From Symsagittifera roscoffensis (lineage: Eukaryota > Xenacoelomorpha > Acoela > Convolutidae): 64,000 nt of DNA. Every line of letters begins with the position of its first letter. Positions within the stretch are counted from its first letter, which is position 1. Where the stretch lies: the NCBI RefSeq assembly GCF_963678635.1, contig NC_087071.1, positions 8,079,605-8,143,604 of the forward strand. Direction: 5' to 3'. The position numbers and the translations under genes were made by a program. A model generated the notes under the pieces. The model was not told where the DNA came from, ran no database searches, and was given only the letters and a program-made list of their open reading frames with translations. This document shows, one piece after another, positions 29,550-42,100 of the stretch.

Positions 29550-32202
29550 ATAGGCTCAGATAATTTTATAACCTGACATTTTTTTAAAACTTAACTGCAC
29601 ATGGTATAAAGTCTTTTTCCAGTTTCCCATCCCCCTCATAAAACAACAAAAACTAAAGCTGTTCAAAAATTGTTCACAGGTCATTTTGCATGAAAAAAAA
29701 ATGATAAAACGGTTTATTGCTGACATTGTTTAAAGCAATTTTCTACTTGAAAAGTCAATTTAAATAGATTTTATTATATTGAATTTCAGATAAACTCAAG
29801 GGGGACTGGCAAAGTGCCAGTATAGGCCTTTGAACTTATATGTAGAGTCATGGTTAATTCAATTAGCAGAAAGCCATCCTTTGACACCAGTACTATCCAG
29901 AGTTAGTCAGCAAGTCAACAATTATTCCTGGCACTGCATTGTAACATGTGTCAGAGTCTTTAGCGTTAGGACAGAGTTTTTGAAACAAAAACAGTTGATC
30001 TTTATACTTTGCGTGCCTGGTTTAAGAAATTTAGGAAATGTTTTGAAGGCAGCCTTACATGTTTGGTTTTTCATTTTTCCCGTTTTGACCTTTCAGCTTG
30101 ACAGAATAAAATGCAGTTCCTATACACTGTGATTTTACCGGAGCTGGCGGACTGGGCTGCTATAATGGGGAAAAATGCGGAAAATTTTTTCGCTCAGGGG
30201 AGGGAGCCCCGCACACACAGGCAATTTGATAGTGAGCACACAGCTGAAAAAAGTGATTTTTTTTTGGTTTAAAGCTGCGTCGTAAAAATTGACTTCTATA
30301 CTGGGCGACATTGAAAACGCAACAACAAACTTTTGATGAGCTAAAAAAATTTTAAAAGCAAATTGTTTGAAAATTTGCAAAATCCACGTGCTTGCCGTTA
30401 TAGATAGCAACACAATTTGACAAATTGCCTAGAAATTGAGCTGGAGAAAAAATAATACAAAAAACGTTAAAAGTGCCTATGTTTTATCTAGCTTTTTGGA
30501 ACTGATTTTAGTATCTTGACTCCGTCACAGTACTGGAAAATCATTTCCTTTTTACGGCCAATAAACAAAAACACCGAAGGTTAAACCATGAACATACCTT
30601 TTCTCGTTCGAAAAGAAAACTGGATTTCTATGGTTCGTCTCAGGTTTAATTAGCTTTCAAGCTTTGGAGGAAACTCGAGTTTAGTAAAAATTCAAATCTA
30701 AATTATTTGCTGAAATATTATCAAATTTGCTTTAAAAGCTTAAGTTTGTAAGATTTCGAGGTTTTTCAACCGTTTCATTTTGAGGAAAGATTTAAACAAA
30801 ATTTTTGAAGATGTGTCTCAATGTCGCCCACTATATAATGTTTTAGCAGAGCTCGAGAACTTAACTTGCTCGACCAAAAAAGAAGGACCGACAAAATTTT
30901 CTTGATTGTCCGTCCTGATCAAAATCTTAGATCCTGGCTTACCCTAAGTTTCGAACGCATTTGATGTCCATACCTTGTCGCCAAATTACCCGCTCTTTAC
31001 AACTGATGGTCCTGTTGTAAATTTCTTCCACATTATAACGTAAAAGAATATTTACAACGGGATCAGGAAGTGGAAAAGAGCCGGTAGCTTTGGCTTTTCC
31101 AGATTTCGAATCTTTAAATAACTGATCTGGATTTCAAATTTTACAATTTCATAGAACTATTGACTTGGTTGACGCATATATTGCTTTGTGACAATGCAAC
31201 TTGGAGTACAACAGAATCTAAAACTTTTTTCAGGGTGGGTTATCAAGAATTTTTTCATCCCTGCTTTTCTGGTCAACTTTTTTAAAAATCTTTGCTTTAG
31301 TTATGCGTACCCATGCCATTTTAGTGGACAAATGCAAGCACATATTTAGTTTTTTTTATTCTCAAAAATTTAAAATCTAAGAACCATTTTGGAAAATTTT
31401 ACTTAAAACTTTAGCAAATTTTTTTACATCGACGGACAGCAAATTATCTGAAATATACCCTCTCTGAAATCTGAATTTTTATTTTGAAGCCTTCGCCAGT
31501 TATTTCGGGTCTGAAATTTCCAGTTTTTATCATAGTCAATATTTTTTGTGGCTTTTTTCCAGCTTCCCAACTCCCTCGTAAAGTTTCGAAATAAAGTTGT
31601 TCAAAAATTGAGCTCTTTTTCAGTTCCCCCTTTCAAAATACCGAGTTTTACATTTGTTTTATAGCCTTGTGTTATTAAGGCTAAATGCGTGATGTCACGC
31701 TGTGAAATAAGAAGTAAAAATCTGTTCAGAATTGCTGATTTGTTCACCACGCCAAATTTCATTGCATTGTGACAACGTTAAATATGATTTCAAAATAAAA
31801 TTTGAAGGGGGGAACTGAAAAAGAGCCCAGTTTATAACATGAAAATTCATTTCAAATAAATTTTCATGTCTTAAACTTCCCAAAAAATCAAAGGGGGTAC
31901 TGGTAAAGAGCTTTTTTTTCAATTCACGTGATAATTGTAGTAAAACCACTGACTTTAACAAAGTTCTCACACTGATGATTTCACTTTTTTCGCTGAGAAA
32001 GTTTCACGTCGCGCGAACAACTTTTTACTTGAGAAAGAACGTTGCAAAACCTAACACAGAAGGTGAAAACTGAATTTTCAGACTGGCATTTTCAAAAAAA
32101 CTGGTAAGTGCACAATATAAAAATTAAGACCTTCAGAGAGGGTATTCCAGAGCTTTTGATGTCGTTCGATGAGAACATTTTGTTAAAATTCAAAATAAAA
32201 TG

Positions 32203-32664
32203 TGAGTTTAAGCTGAGTTTAAGCCGAGTTTAAGTTGTTCTTAAGCCTCACTGATCGCACCAGATGAGTTTAGGCCTGAGGTGGCTTACTCATAAAGTAT
32301 TTTCAGATAAGGTACACCGTCTGTTCGTCACGCTGTTTTAATTTAGGCCGGTGCATTCGTGCAACTTCTTAGTCTAATACAAATCTTAGTTTAACTGTTA
32401 TATCTCCTAGTCTCAATAGATCTAATGTGTACTGGTATTTGCGGGTTAGGTTTATAGAATTTGTTCCAAAGGAGAAAAACTGTCTTCTAAAACTTATATG
32501 TCTTCTTAAATTGTTCTGGTGCTGAAACTACGAGTCGTTTCAGTACTACAAATAGTTGTCAGTGTTAGTTATGGATCATGATTGGTTAGTAAGAAATATT
32601 TTATAGCGATACTTTATCAATAATATAATTGATTTAAACAAGTACTAGTTTTAAACTGGTTCCA
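32203..32664 (-). mobile_element. Solo LTR related to the giant retroelement
   Basis: 462 bp, TGAGTTTAAGC...GGTTCCA on the + strand (TG...CA), flanked by a perfect 4-bp duplication AATG (32,199-32,202 and 32,665-32,668). In segment B the same place reads 'aaataaaatggtcc' (about 40,692-40,705) with one AATG and no insertion, so B preserves the empty site. Reverse-complemented, it aligns with the 3' LTR at 25,696-26,122, sharing 'attagactaagaagttgcacgaat', the hairpin region and 'gacggtgtacc'. Divergence is considerable, so it belongs to a related subfamily. Confidence 0.88.
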
Positions 32665-33289
32665 AATGGTCCTTAAAATAGGTTTTTTGAGAGTAAAAGG
32701 CTAAGTTTGCGGTTAATTTTGTCCACTAGTGTATTATGATTAACTCGTAACTTTTGGCGACAAGTTATGGACATCAAATGCGTTCAAAACAGTTATTTTT
32801 TATACCATGCAAAACGTCATTCAAATACAAAAAGTGTTGAAATTCCGTGTCAAAATCGAAATTCAAATGCCAAGGAAATTGGGAAGAGAACACTTTTATC
32901 TTCAAAATATTTTCCAGCTTGTCTCTTTGCAGTAGTTAATCTATATAGCACCACGGGCATTGCGTATACCATCCCGCAGTCACCTCTTTTTGCATCATCA
33001 TCATCATCATCAAAAAAATCGTTGCATCAAACATTGTATGAGCTATATACTGCAAAATATTAATTTAGGACTGAATATTTACGAAGAACAACAAAAGGGT
33101 GTATTCAATAGACAACAAAGAAGACAATTTGAGCAAAGCAAACTAGAAGAATCCAAGAAATCACCTGGCGAAAACTAAAAACGACAATACCACATTTCTC
33201 ACCAATTCTTTGGAAGTTTATTGGCTAGAACACGTAATTCCAAAGCTGTTTTGAGACCGCTGCTTCTTCTTCTTTGTGCTGCAATGCCT

Positions 33290-33640
33290 GGTGCCCGGGT
33301 TGACCAAATATGCTAGTCATACAATTTTCATATCTGGAAAAATGTTACTCATACACTTTTCATGCAAATCTATAGGAACAGAAAAATGCATGAAAAGTCT
33401 ATGATCACTAGTTTTTCATATATGGAAATTCTATGATTAACATTTTTCATCAAAAACGGAAAAAACTGATTTTTTTTTTCAAATTTCTTGTCTCAAATTT
33501 TTTGGGATGTGTTCGTCACCGCACACAAGTGACAAAAATTATGGTTTACCCAAAACTAGAGTTACCAATCTTTTGACCGTCTTGCCGAATTGTATATTAG
33601 TTTTCTTACACAAACCATATACTGAAAAGCATCTAACTTT
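33290..33640. repeat. Partial CCCGGGTTGAC-family inverted-repeat element in segment A
   Basis: Left end 'gcccgggttgacc' at about 33,294, then 'atgctagtcatacaattttcat' and further half-palindromic phrases. The parallel in segment B is at about 41,691. No matching right end (GTCAACCCGGG) is visible in either copy, so the element was truncated before the segment was duplicated. Confidence 0.6.
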
Positions 33641-34460
33641 TAATATTTGACAAATTTTTGAAATTTGAAATTTTAAATCATCTGACATTGATCCTGGTTT
33701 AATTGTATCAAATATATCAAAAAAATCAAAGTCGTTCTTTCCGCAGAAATAATTTTGTTTTTTGACAGAAAATGAACTTGATCTATTCTGTATGGGTTTT
33801 TTCTGAATTGTCATAGTTCCGCATTGATGGAAAATTTTTCAGAAACGACCAAATTTATAGTCCCAATTGACCTCCATTGAGCAAAAATGCTTATCATATA
33901 AATCCATTTATAGAAAAATTTTGACTGGCATTTTTAATTCGCGTTTTTTGAAGTAGTTTCGAAATTGACCCGAAAAAAAATTGTTTTTTTTTTGTCAACC
34001 GCAAATCGAATTTTGTACCCAAACAAACACTTCCAAAAAAATTTACCCTAGCTTTCCCCCAGTCAATGTCAATGAATAGCAAATTGATTGGTTTGAAGCT
34101 TTTGACGTTTTGTAAGCACGGTTATACGTATTCTGGCAAAAGAGGTCGACCAAGAAAATTTGTGTGGCTACAACCTGGGATAACAAGACCATGAAAAAAT
34201 GATCCAAGTTATCTCATCATCAAAACCGTGTCTAGCCGGCGGATATATCTGCACTCCATCCTTTTCCTTATCTAACCCAAAATAATAAAGCAAACAGACT
34301 AAGCGCATTCAAAATGTGATACCATTGCTTGGGTAAAAAGAGTTTGCAGTGGAGTTTCTGATCCACAAAAATTAAGAACACATTCAAGCCTAGTAGTAAG
34401 ATATTGATTATGCAGCGCCAAGGTAAATCGCGAGGAGAAACAAAAAATGCTAGCTGCGAA

Positions 34461-34825
34461 CAGCAGCCGTCAGTTTTTCCCTGTCTATTAGCCTTACAAA
34501 CTGACGTTAAAAAATTGATATGTGCTCTGATTCATAAGTGCAATCAAACAAAAATGGGCTATTTTTCCTTCCCCCCTTTAAACTTCTTAGAGTACTTTTT
34601 CTATTCACATTATCGGAGTAATATAAATTTTGGCATACGGACTTAGTATGCTATGAACAAACATATTTGATCTTCGTACTTAACCTTGTAAAACCATTTG
34701 TTACACCATGAACTTGATGCTTATGTGAGGAGGGGGAAAATGAAAAAGAGCACAAAATTGCTTTCCTATTTTGTTGACACCACGAACTAAGCGCTGCATA
34801 TGAAAACCAAGCTGATGTAAAAAAA
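34461..34825. other. Unique flank with a fragment of the GGCTCTTTTTCC element family
   Basis: About 34,550-34,760 looks like a degenerate reverse-orientation copy of the 203-bp element next to it ('ctatttttccttcccccc' at one end, 'gggggaaaatgaaaaagagc' at the other). No gene seen. Confidence 0.45.
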
Positions 34826-35028
34826 GGCTCTTTTTCCTCCCCCCCCCCCCCCCCCCCCCCCACCTCACTCAAACATGAATATTATGGTCTAACGAGTACT
34901 TTTACGAGGTTGAGTATGAAGACCAAATATGTTTGTTATGACCTAATCAGTCTGCATGACAATCGGACAAAGTGAACAGTAACTTCAAATATAAAAATTT
35001 GCAGGTGGGGGGAAAAGGAAAAAGAGCC
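34826..35028. repeat. 203-bp inverted-repeat element (GGCTCTTTTTCC family) with poly-C
   Basis: Starts GGCTCTTTTTCC followed by a long C run and ends 'gtggggggaaaaggaaaaagagcc', i.e. inverted termini of about 25 bp that include the C/G tract. The inside ('ttttacgaggttgagtat', 'accaaatatgtttgt') matches the copy at 40,023-40,242. No coding capacity: a MITE-like element. The poly-C length may be unreliable. Confidence 0.75.
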
Positions 35029-35467
35029 AAAAAAACATGCATGAGCTATTCTAAGATTTAGCAAAGAGTTACACAAAATAATTTGGATTGTTGTATATAT
35101 CAAATTAAGTTACAGACATGTAGCTTTAAAACATCAGTTTTTTTGCTCAGTTTATACAGACTATAAGATGGTTATGTTGTAAGTTTTTTGACTTTCGATT
35201 GAAACTGAAACTTATTTAATTGTTTTTTTTTGTGTTGGATTGCCCTAGTTATAGTCTGATGTAGAAAACTCGAATCACTCTCTGATGCAACTTTTTTAGT
35301 ACAAAACTTTGCTCACATTTCATTACTTTGCATAAGTCCGACGAGTTCCATTTACATCAACTGTCAGGCAAAAAAGGGCTATTTTAGAAGCCGTAAAATC
35401 TCTTTATAAACATTTTAGGTCGATTCAAACATCTAAATTGGCTGCCATAAATTGATTTTTATACAAT
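35029..35467. other. AT-rich non-coding stretch
   Basis: Nothing recognisable between the short inverted-repeat element and the tandem duplication. Confidence 0.45.
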
Positions 35468-38373
35468 TTCCCGAGTTGACCTCTGTAGATCAAAAAAGCT
35501 AATCATACAATTCCATAATTTAAGTCTATGAAAAAAATATTAACCCTACGAGTTTTATTTATTCTTGCTGAAATGGTGTCATCGAAATTTCACTGGATAG
35601 GTGCACATTTTTGTGTCTCTATATTCCTGGATTCTAGAGACAAGTCTTTAAACGTATTAAAAAGGTGTCAGAACGATCAAAATTTCAACAACTTTAAAAT
35701 GAATGACAGAACAAAAGAAGAACAAAAGGAGCGTCCGTGTTGTGGAATCCACTTTAAGTTCACAAAATACACAGTTTGGCCTCGCAATGAGTCATCCCTC
35801 TAAAAATCGATTCAGATCAAATTAAATTTCAGGTTTAACAGTACGGGTGGGAGTTGGGGTTTGTTTTAAAGGGCTATAGAGTTAGGGAAAAAAACCCAAC
35901 TGGAGAAAGGGCTTTTTATCTGTCTTACCAGTTTACACTTCACTTGTGATATTTAGTAAATCAAAATTGAATCGAAATCTCCTCTAGTAGTAGTAGCATT
36001 AGAGATTTTGTGTCTCCACACTGGGTACAAGCCCCATCAATGCACTCATTTAGGATCACTAAAATACTTTTGTTTCTCTCATTCGCTTAGGCTCAGATAC
36101 GTTTTTATCTCCTGGACCATGGTAGGGGAACTTATATTTCATCTTAGTTGCACATGGTAGAAAGTCTTTTTTTTTCAGTTTCCCAACCCCCTCGTAAAAT
36201 AACAAAAAACAAAGCTATTCAAAAATAGTTTACAGGTCATGTCGCATGCAAGAAAAGTGATAAAGCTGTTTAATGCTGACATGGTTTAATGCTATTTGTT
36301 ACTTAAAAATCATTTCAAATAGATTTTCATATAGTGAATTTCATAAAAATTCAAGGAGGTTGGCAAAGAGCCGGTATAAGCACTTGAACTTATGTGTAGA
36401 GTCATGGTTAACTCAATTAGCAGAATGCCATCCTTTGACACCAGTGCTGACCAGAGTTAGTCAGCAAGTCATCAATTATGCCTGGCACTTCATTGTAACA
36501 TGTGCCAGAGTTTCTGGAGTTACGACAGAGTTTCTAAAACAAAACAGGCGATCTTTATACATTGTGCGCCTGGCTTAAGAAATTTAGGAAATTTTATGAA
36601 GGCAGCCTTAAATGTTGCATTTTTCCCGTTTTGACCTTCCAGCTTGACAGTATAAAATACAGTTCCTTCTTTACTGTGATTTTACCGGAGCTGGCGGAGT
36701 GGGCTTCTATACCGGAGCTGGCTTACCGGAGCTGGCTGCTATAATTGGAAAAGGGACGGGGGATTTTTTTGCTCAGAAGAGGGAGCCCACACGCACGGGC
36801 ATTTTGACAGTGAGCAAACAGCGAAAAAAAGTCATTTTTTGGTTTAAATCTGTGTCGTAAAACTCCATTTCTATATTCGGCGACATTGGAAATGCAACAG
36901 CAAATTTTCGAAAAAAAAACTTCCCGAGTTGACCTCTGTAGATCAAAAAAGCTAATCATACAATTCCATAATTTAAGTCTATGAAAAAAATATTAACCCT
37001 ACGAGTTTTATTTATTCTTGCTGAAATGGTGTCATCGAAATTTCACTGGATAGGTGCACATTTTTGTGTCTCTATATTCCTGGATTCTAGAGACAAGTCT
37101 TTAAACGTATTAAAAAGGTGTCAGAACGATCAAAATTTCAACAACTTTAAAATGAATGACAGAACAAAAGAAGAACAAAAGGAGCGTCCGTGTTGTGGAA
37201 TCCACTTTAAGTTCACAAAATACACAGTTTGGCCTCGCAATGAGTCATCCCTCTAAAAATCGATTCAGATCAAATTAAATTTCAGGTTTAACAGTACGGG
37301 TGGGAGTTGGGGTTTGTTTTAAAGGGCTATAGAGTTAGGGAAAAAAAACCCAACTGGAGAAAGGGCTTTTTATCTGTCTTACCAGTTTACACTTCACTTG
37401 TGATATTTAGTAAATCAAAATTGAATCGAAATCTCCTCTAGTAGTAGTAGCATTAGAGATTTTGTGTCTCCACACTGGGTACAAGCCCCATCAATGCACT
37501 CATTTAGGATCACTAAAATACTTTTGTTTCTCTCATTCGCTTAGGCTCAGATACGTTTTTATCTCCTGGACCATGGTAGGGGAACTTATATTTCATCTTA
37601 GTTGCACATGGTAGAAAGTCTTTTTTTTTCAGTTTCCCAACCCCCTCGTAAAATAACAAAAAACAAAGCTATTCAAAAATAGTTTACAGGTCATGTCGCA
37701 TGCAAGAAAAGTGATAAAGCTGTTTAATGCTGACATGGTTTAATGCTATTTGTTACTTAAAAATCATTTCAAATAGATTTTCATATAGTGAATTTCATAA
37801 AAATTCAAGGAGGTTGGCAAAGAGCCGGTATAAGCACTTGAACTTATGTGTAGAGTCATGGTTAACTCAATTAGCAGAATGCCATCCTTTGACACCAGTG
37901 CTGACCAGAGTTAGTCAGCAAGTCATCAATTATGCCTGGCACTTCATTGTAACATGTGCCAGAGTTTCTGGAGTTACGACAGAGTTTCTAAAACAAAACA
38001 GGCGATCTTTATACATTGTGCGCCTGGCTTAAGAAATTTAGGAAATTTTATGAAGGCAGCCTTAAATGTTGCATTTTTCCCGTTTTGACCTTCCAGCTTG
38101 ACAGTATAAAATACAGTTCCTTCTTTACTGTGATTTTACCGGAGCTGGCGGAGTGGGCTTCTATACCGGAGCTGGCTTACCGGAGCTGGCTGCTATAATT
38201 GGAAAAGGGACGGGGGATTTTTTTGCTCAGAAGAGGGAGCCCACACGCACGGGCATTTTGACAGTGAGCAAACAGCGAAAAAAAGTCATTTTTTGGTTTA
38301 AATCTGTGTCGTAAAACTCCATTTCTATATTCGGCGACATTGGAAATGCAACAGCAAATTTTCGAAAAAAAAA
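35468..38373 (+). repeat. Near-perfect tandem duplication of 1,453 bp
   Basis: Copy 1 is 35,468-36,920 and copy 2 is 36,921-38,373/4, joined head to tail. By eye the only difference is one A in a homopolymer ('gttagggaaaaaaa' versus one A longer at about 37,340). The junction reads '...aaaac|ttcccgagttgac' with a 2-base overlap shared by both borders. Each copy contains the start of segment B and a fragment of the CCCGGGTTGAC family at its left edge. Short frames inside each copy are identical because the DNA is. Either a very recent duplication or an assembly artefact. Confidence 0.92.
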
Positions 38374-39004
38374 CTTTTAAAAGCCAAAGATTTGAAAATT
38401 TGCAAAAACCACGTGCTTGCCGTAAAAGATAGCAGCAAAGTTCTACAAAATGCCTAGAAGTTGAGCTCGAAAAAAAAACTAATGTGAAAAACGTTAAAAA
38501 GCCCTTGTTTTATATAGCTTTTTAGAACTAATTTTAGTATATTGATTCCTTCAGACTAATGAAAAGCTATTGACTTTTACGGCCAATAAACAAAAAACCC
38601 GAAGGTTAAGCCATTAACATACCTTTTCTCGTTCGATAAAAACTGGGTTTTTCTGGTTCATTTCAGGCTTAATTTGCTTTCAAGCTTGGAAGGAAATTCA
38701 AATATAGTATAAATTTAAATGTAAAACAGTTGCTGAAATGTTATCAAATTTGATTTAAAAGCTTTAGTCTGTAAGAGTTCACGGTTTTTCAAGGGTTATC
38801 TTTTGAACCAAGATTTTAGCAAAATTTTGAATGATGCGTTTTCAATGTCTCCCATTAAATAAAGTTTTAGCAGAGCTCGAAAATTTGGTCGACCAAAAAC
38901 AAGGAGGACCGAAAAAATTTTCTTGATAGTCCGTCCTGATCAAAATCTTAGATCCTGGCTCACCCTAAGTTTCGAACGCATTTGATGTCCATACCTTGTC
39001 ACCA

Positions 39005-39785
39005 AAATACACGCTCTTTTTAACTCCTAGTCCTAGATCAAAGTACCCGCTCTTACAACTCGTTTTCAAAGAAAAAACTACACTCTCTCTAGAACTACTG
39101 GTTCAAGACCAAACTACCCGCTCTTTACAACTCCTGGTCGCAGACCAAACTAACCGCTCTCTACAACTACTGGTCCAAGACCAAACCACCCGCTCTTTAT
39201 AACTCCTGGCCCAAGACCAAATTACCCGCTCTTTAGAACTACTGGTAGAAGATCAAACCACCCGCTCCTTACAACTTCTAGACCAAGAGCAAACTACCCG
39301 CCAGTACAACTCTTGGTGCAAGACCAAACTAACCACTTTTTACCATTCCTGGTCCAAGACCAAACTACCGGCTCTTCACAACTTCTAGACCAAGACCAGA
39401 CTACCCGCCATTACAACTCCTGGTGCAAGACCAAACTACCGGCTCTTTACAACTCCTGGTTTAAGACCAAACTACCCGCTCTTTACAACTTCTAGACCAA
39501 GAGCAAACTACCCGCCAGTACAACTCCTGGTGCAAGACCAAACTAACCACTTTTTACCATTCCTGGTCCAAGACCAAACTACCGGCTCTTCACAACTTCT
39601 AGACCAAGACCAGACTACCCGCCATTACAACTCCTGGTGCAAGACCAAACTAGCCACTTTTTACCATTCCTGGTTCAAGACCAAACTACCGGCTCTTTAC
39701 AACTCCTGGTTCAAGACCAAACTACCCGCTCCTTACAACTCCTAGACCAAGACCAAACTACCCGCCATTACAACTCCTAGTCTTG
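39005..39785 (+). repeat. 36-bp minisatellite, about 20 units, with a 213-bp higher-order repeat
   Basis: Repeated unit close to 'ctcctggtccaagaccaaac' plus 'tacccgctctttacaa' (36 bp), with some 35-bp variants. Six consecutive units form a higher-order block that occurs at about 39,281 and again at about 39,494 (offset 213). Because 36 is divisible by three, one frame reads a 12-residue repeat (LVQDQTTRSLQL) for up to 68 codons; I take this as a by-product. In segment A the homologous site (about 30,990-31,020) has a single unit, so the array grew in B only. Confidence 0.9.
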
Positions 39786-40022
39786 TTGTAAGTTTCTTCC
39801 ACATTATAATGTACAGAGCCGGTAGGTTTTGCCTTTCTAGATTTCGACTTTTAAAAGAACAGATCTCGGTTTCAAATTTCACAGTTTCGTAGATTTTTTG
39901 ACTTGGTTGACGTATACATTGTTTTGTGACCTTACGACTTAGGTTACAATAGAATCTAAGGTTTTTTTTTCAGGGTGGGTTATCAAGAAATTTTTGATCC
40001 CTCCTTTTTTGGTCAAGTTTTT

Positions 40023-40242
40023 GGCTCTTTTCCTTCCCCCAACCCCCCCCCCCCCCACCTCACACGAGCTCCAATATATTAGTGTATCGAGTGGTTTTAC
40101 GAGGTTGAGTATCAAGACCAAATATGTTTGTCGTGGCCTTATTAGTCTGTATGTAAACTTTCACAACAATCGGACAATGTGGTCAACAATTTTACATGTA
40201 AAAACTGGCAGGTGGGGTGGGGGCGGGAAAGGAAAAAGAGCC
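40023..40242. repeat. 220-bp inverted-repeat element (GGCTCTTTTTCC family) in segment B
   Basis: Starts 'ggctcttttccttccccc' plus a C run and ends 'gggaaaggaaaaagagcc'. The inside matches 34,826-35,028 ('tttacgaggttgagtat', 'agaccaaatatgtttgt', 'acaatcggaca'). In segment A the equivalent site (about 31,276-31,300) goes straight from 'ggtcaactttttt' to 'aaaaatcttt', i.e. it is empty, so this copy inserted after the segments separated. Confidence 0.8.
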
Positions 40243-41689
40243 AAATTTTTTTTATCTTTACTTTATTTAAGCATACGCATGTTATTATAGTAGACAAATG
40301 CAAATTAGTTGCAAAATTTTTACAACGAGGGATAGCAAATGATCTGAACTACCCACCCTGAAAGTCTGAGTTTTTAATTTGTAGAACATACCAGTTTTTT
40401 TTGGGTCTGAAAATGCCAGTTTTCATCAACCGCAAAAAAATTTTCAATTCACGTGAAATTGGAATAAACAGCTATATTTAACAAAATTCTCCTAATGAGT
40501 ATTTCAATTTTTTTGCTGAAAAAGTTTCACGTCGCGTGAACAACTTTTGAGAGCAAGAACGTTGCAAAACATAGCCAAGACGGTGGAAACTGGCATTTTC
40601 AGATCCAAAAAAACTGGTAAGTGCACAATATAAAACTTCAGAGCATTTGCTGTCGTTCGATGTTATATTTTCATACTTTTTTTAAGACTCTAAATAAAAT
40701 GGTCCATAAATTTAGGCTTTTTGGGAGTAAGAGGCTGAGTTTGCGTTTATTTTTGTCCGCTAGTGTGTTATGGTTAATTCGTAATTGTTGACGACAAGGT
40801 ATGAACATCAAATGGCTTTGAAACAGTTTTTTTTATATACCATGCAAAACGTCGTTCAAATACAAAAAAATGTTGTAACCCCTTGTCAAAATTGAAGTTC
40901 AAATGCCAAAAAAGTTTGGAAAAAGAATTTTACTTTCAAATTATTCTCCATCGTGTCTCTATTGAGTAGTAACTGTATGTAGCACCAGGAGCACTGCTCA
41001 TAACCTCCAGCAAGCACTTCTTTTTGCATCATCACCAAGGTCATCGTTGCAATAAACACAACAGACAATTTGTTCAAACCAAACATTGCAGAAGTTAGGG
41101 GTTAGAACAAGGTAAAATTAGGACTTAATAAATACGAAGAACAGTAAGAAGATTTTGTAAAAATATTTTTGAAGTATTGTGTTTTTTGTTGAAATTGATT
41201 ATTAGATTTAAAGTGTGAGCAGAAATCAAAAGTCAAATTGACGAGAATGACTCATAGAAAATTTTTTTGGCACTTTCGGGCCACATTTAAGCGGGAAAAT
41301 GAAGAACAAACATTCACATTAATTGCCATATTTTCACAACGACGATATCGCGACGACGACACAGTTGTGCTGGATTGATAAAAAGTCTACAGCTGTTTTG
41401 GAAATACCCGTTGGGAACTCAGAGTAGTCAATAGACAACAAAAGAGACAATTGGAGCAAAGCGCTTACGTGTTATTTGTTTACGTGTTACTACGGCTAAA
41501 TGCCTGTTGTTACGCTTTAAAGTATCAAGAACAAATCTGTTCACAGTTGTTGATTTGTTAACCACGCCAAAATTCGTTGAATCATGACTTCGTTAAAAAA
41601 GCTTTTCAAACTTGAATTCGAAAGGAGGGAACTGGAAAAGAGCCCTGTTTTGAATCCGTTGCTTACTCTTCGTTGTATTATAATGCCTG

Positions 41690-42100
41690 GTGCCCGGGTT
41701 GACCGAATATGCTAATCATACAATTTTCAAATTTGGTAAAATTGCCACTCATATACTTTTCATGCAACTCTATAGGAATAGAAAATTGCGTGAATGGTCT
41801 ATGACGCTAGTTTTCAATCTATGGAAACTGTATGACTAGCAATTTTTCATAAAAAAAAAGATTTTTTTTTTAAATTTTTTTTCTCAACGAACACAAATGA
41901 CAAGAGCCATCGTTTACTCAAAAAAAGAGTTACCAAAAGGTTTGAACCTGTTTCATAGGTGACATTTTACAATGCCTGAAAATTGACCTTTTTATAATAG
42001 TTTCTTACACAAATCATATACTGAAAAGCAACAAACTTTGAAATTTTGCAAAAATGATAATTTTTTGAAATTTGAATTTTTATATTATCAGACATTGATC
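41690..42100. repeat. Partial CCCGGGTTGAC-family element in segment B
   Basis: Left end 'gcccgggttgaccga' followed by 'atgctaatcatacaattttc'. It parallels the fragment at 33,290 in segment A. No right terminus. Confidence 0.6.

Larger units (their letters stand above)
29550..34460 (+). repeat. Segment A of a ~5 kb direct segmental repeat
   Basis: Aligns in order with segment B (about 36,088 or 37,541 to 42,520). Shared blocks include 'gcacatggta.aaagtcttttt' at the start, 'gtccgtcctgatcaaaatct' in the middle, 'gcctggtgcccgggttgacc' and 'gcaaacagactaagc' near the end. I see no conserved protein: frames that look parallel (29,830 versus 36,390) differ as non-coding DNA would. A carries a solo LTR absent from B; B carries a minisatellite and an inverted-repeat insertion absent from A. 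It may be an old mobile element or a segmental duplication. Confidence 0.75.

Noticed and set aside
29830-38032. Parallel ~100-codon frames at 29,830, 36,273 and 37,727 as a conserved gene
   Set aside because: The similarity is that of the DNA repeat (segments A/B and the tandem duplication). Differences fall in all codon positions and frames are not kept intact.
38996-39745. Frames encoding a 12-residue repeat protein
   Set aside because: They follow from a 36-bp tandem repeat (multiple of three). The frame is broken by 35-bp units and no start or flanking domain supports a gene.
39005-39785. CRISPR-like array
   Set aside because: Units are contiguous without unique spacers, and the genome is animal.
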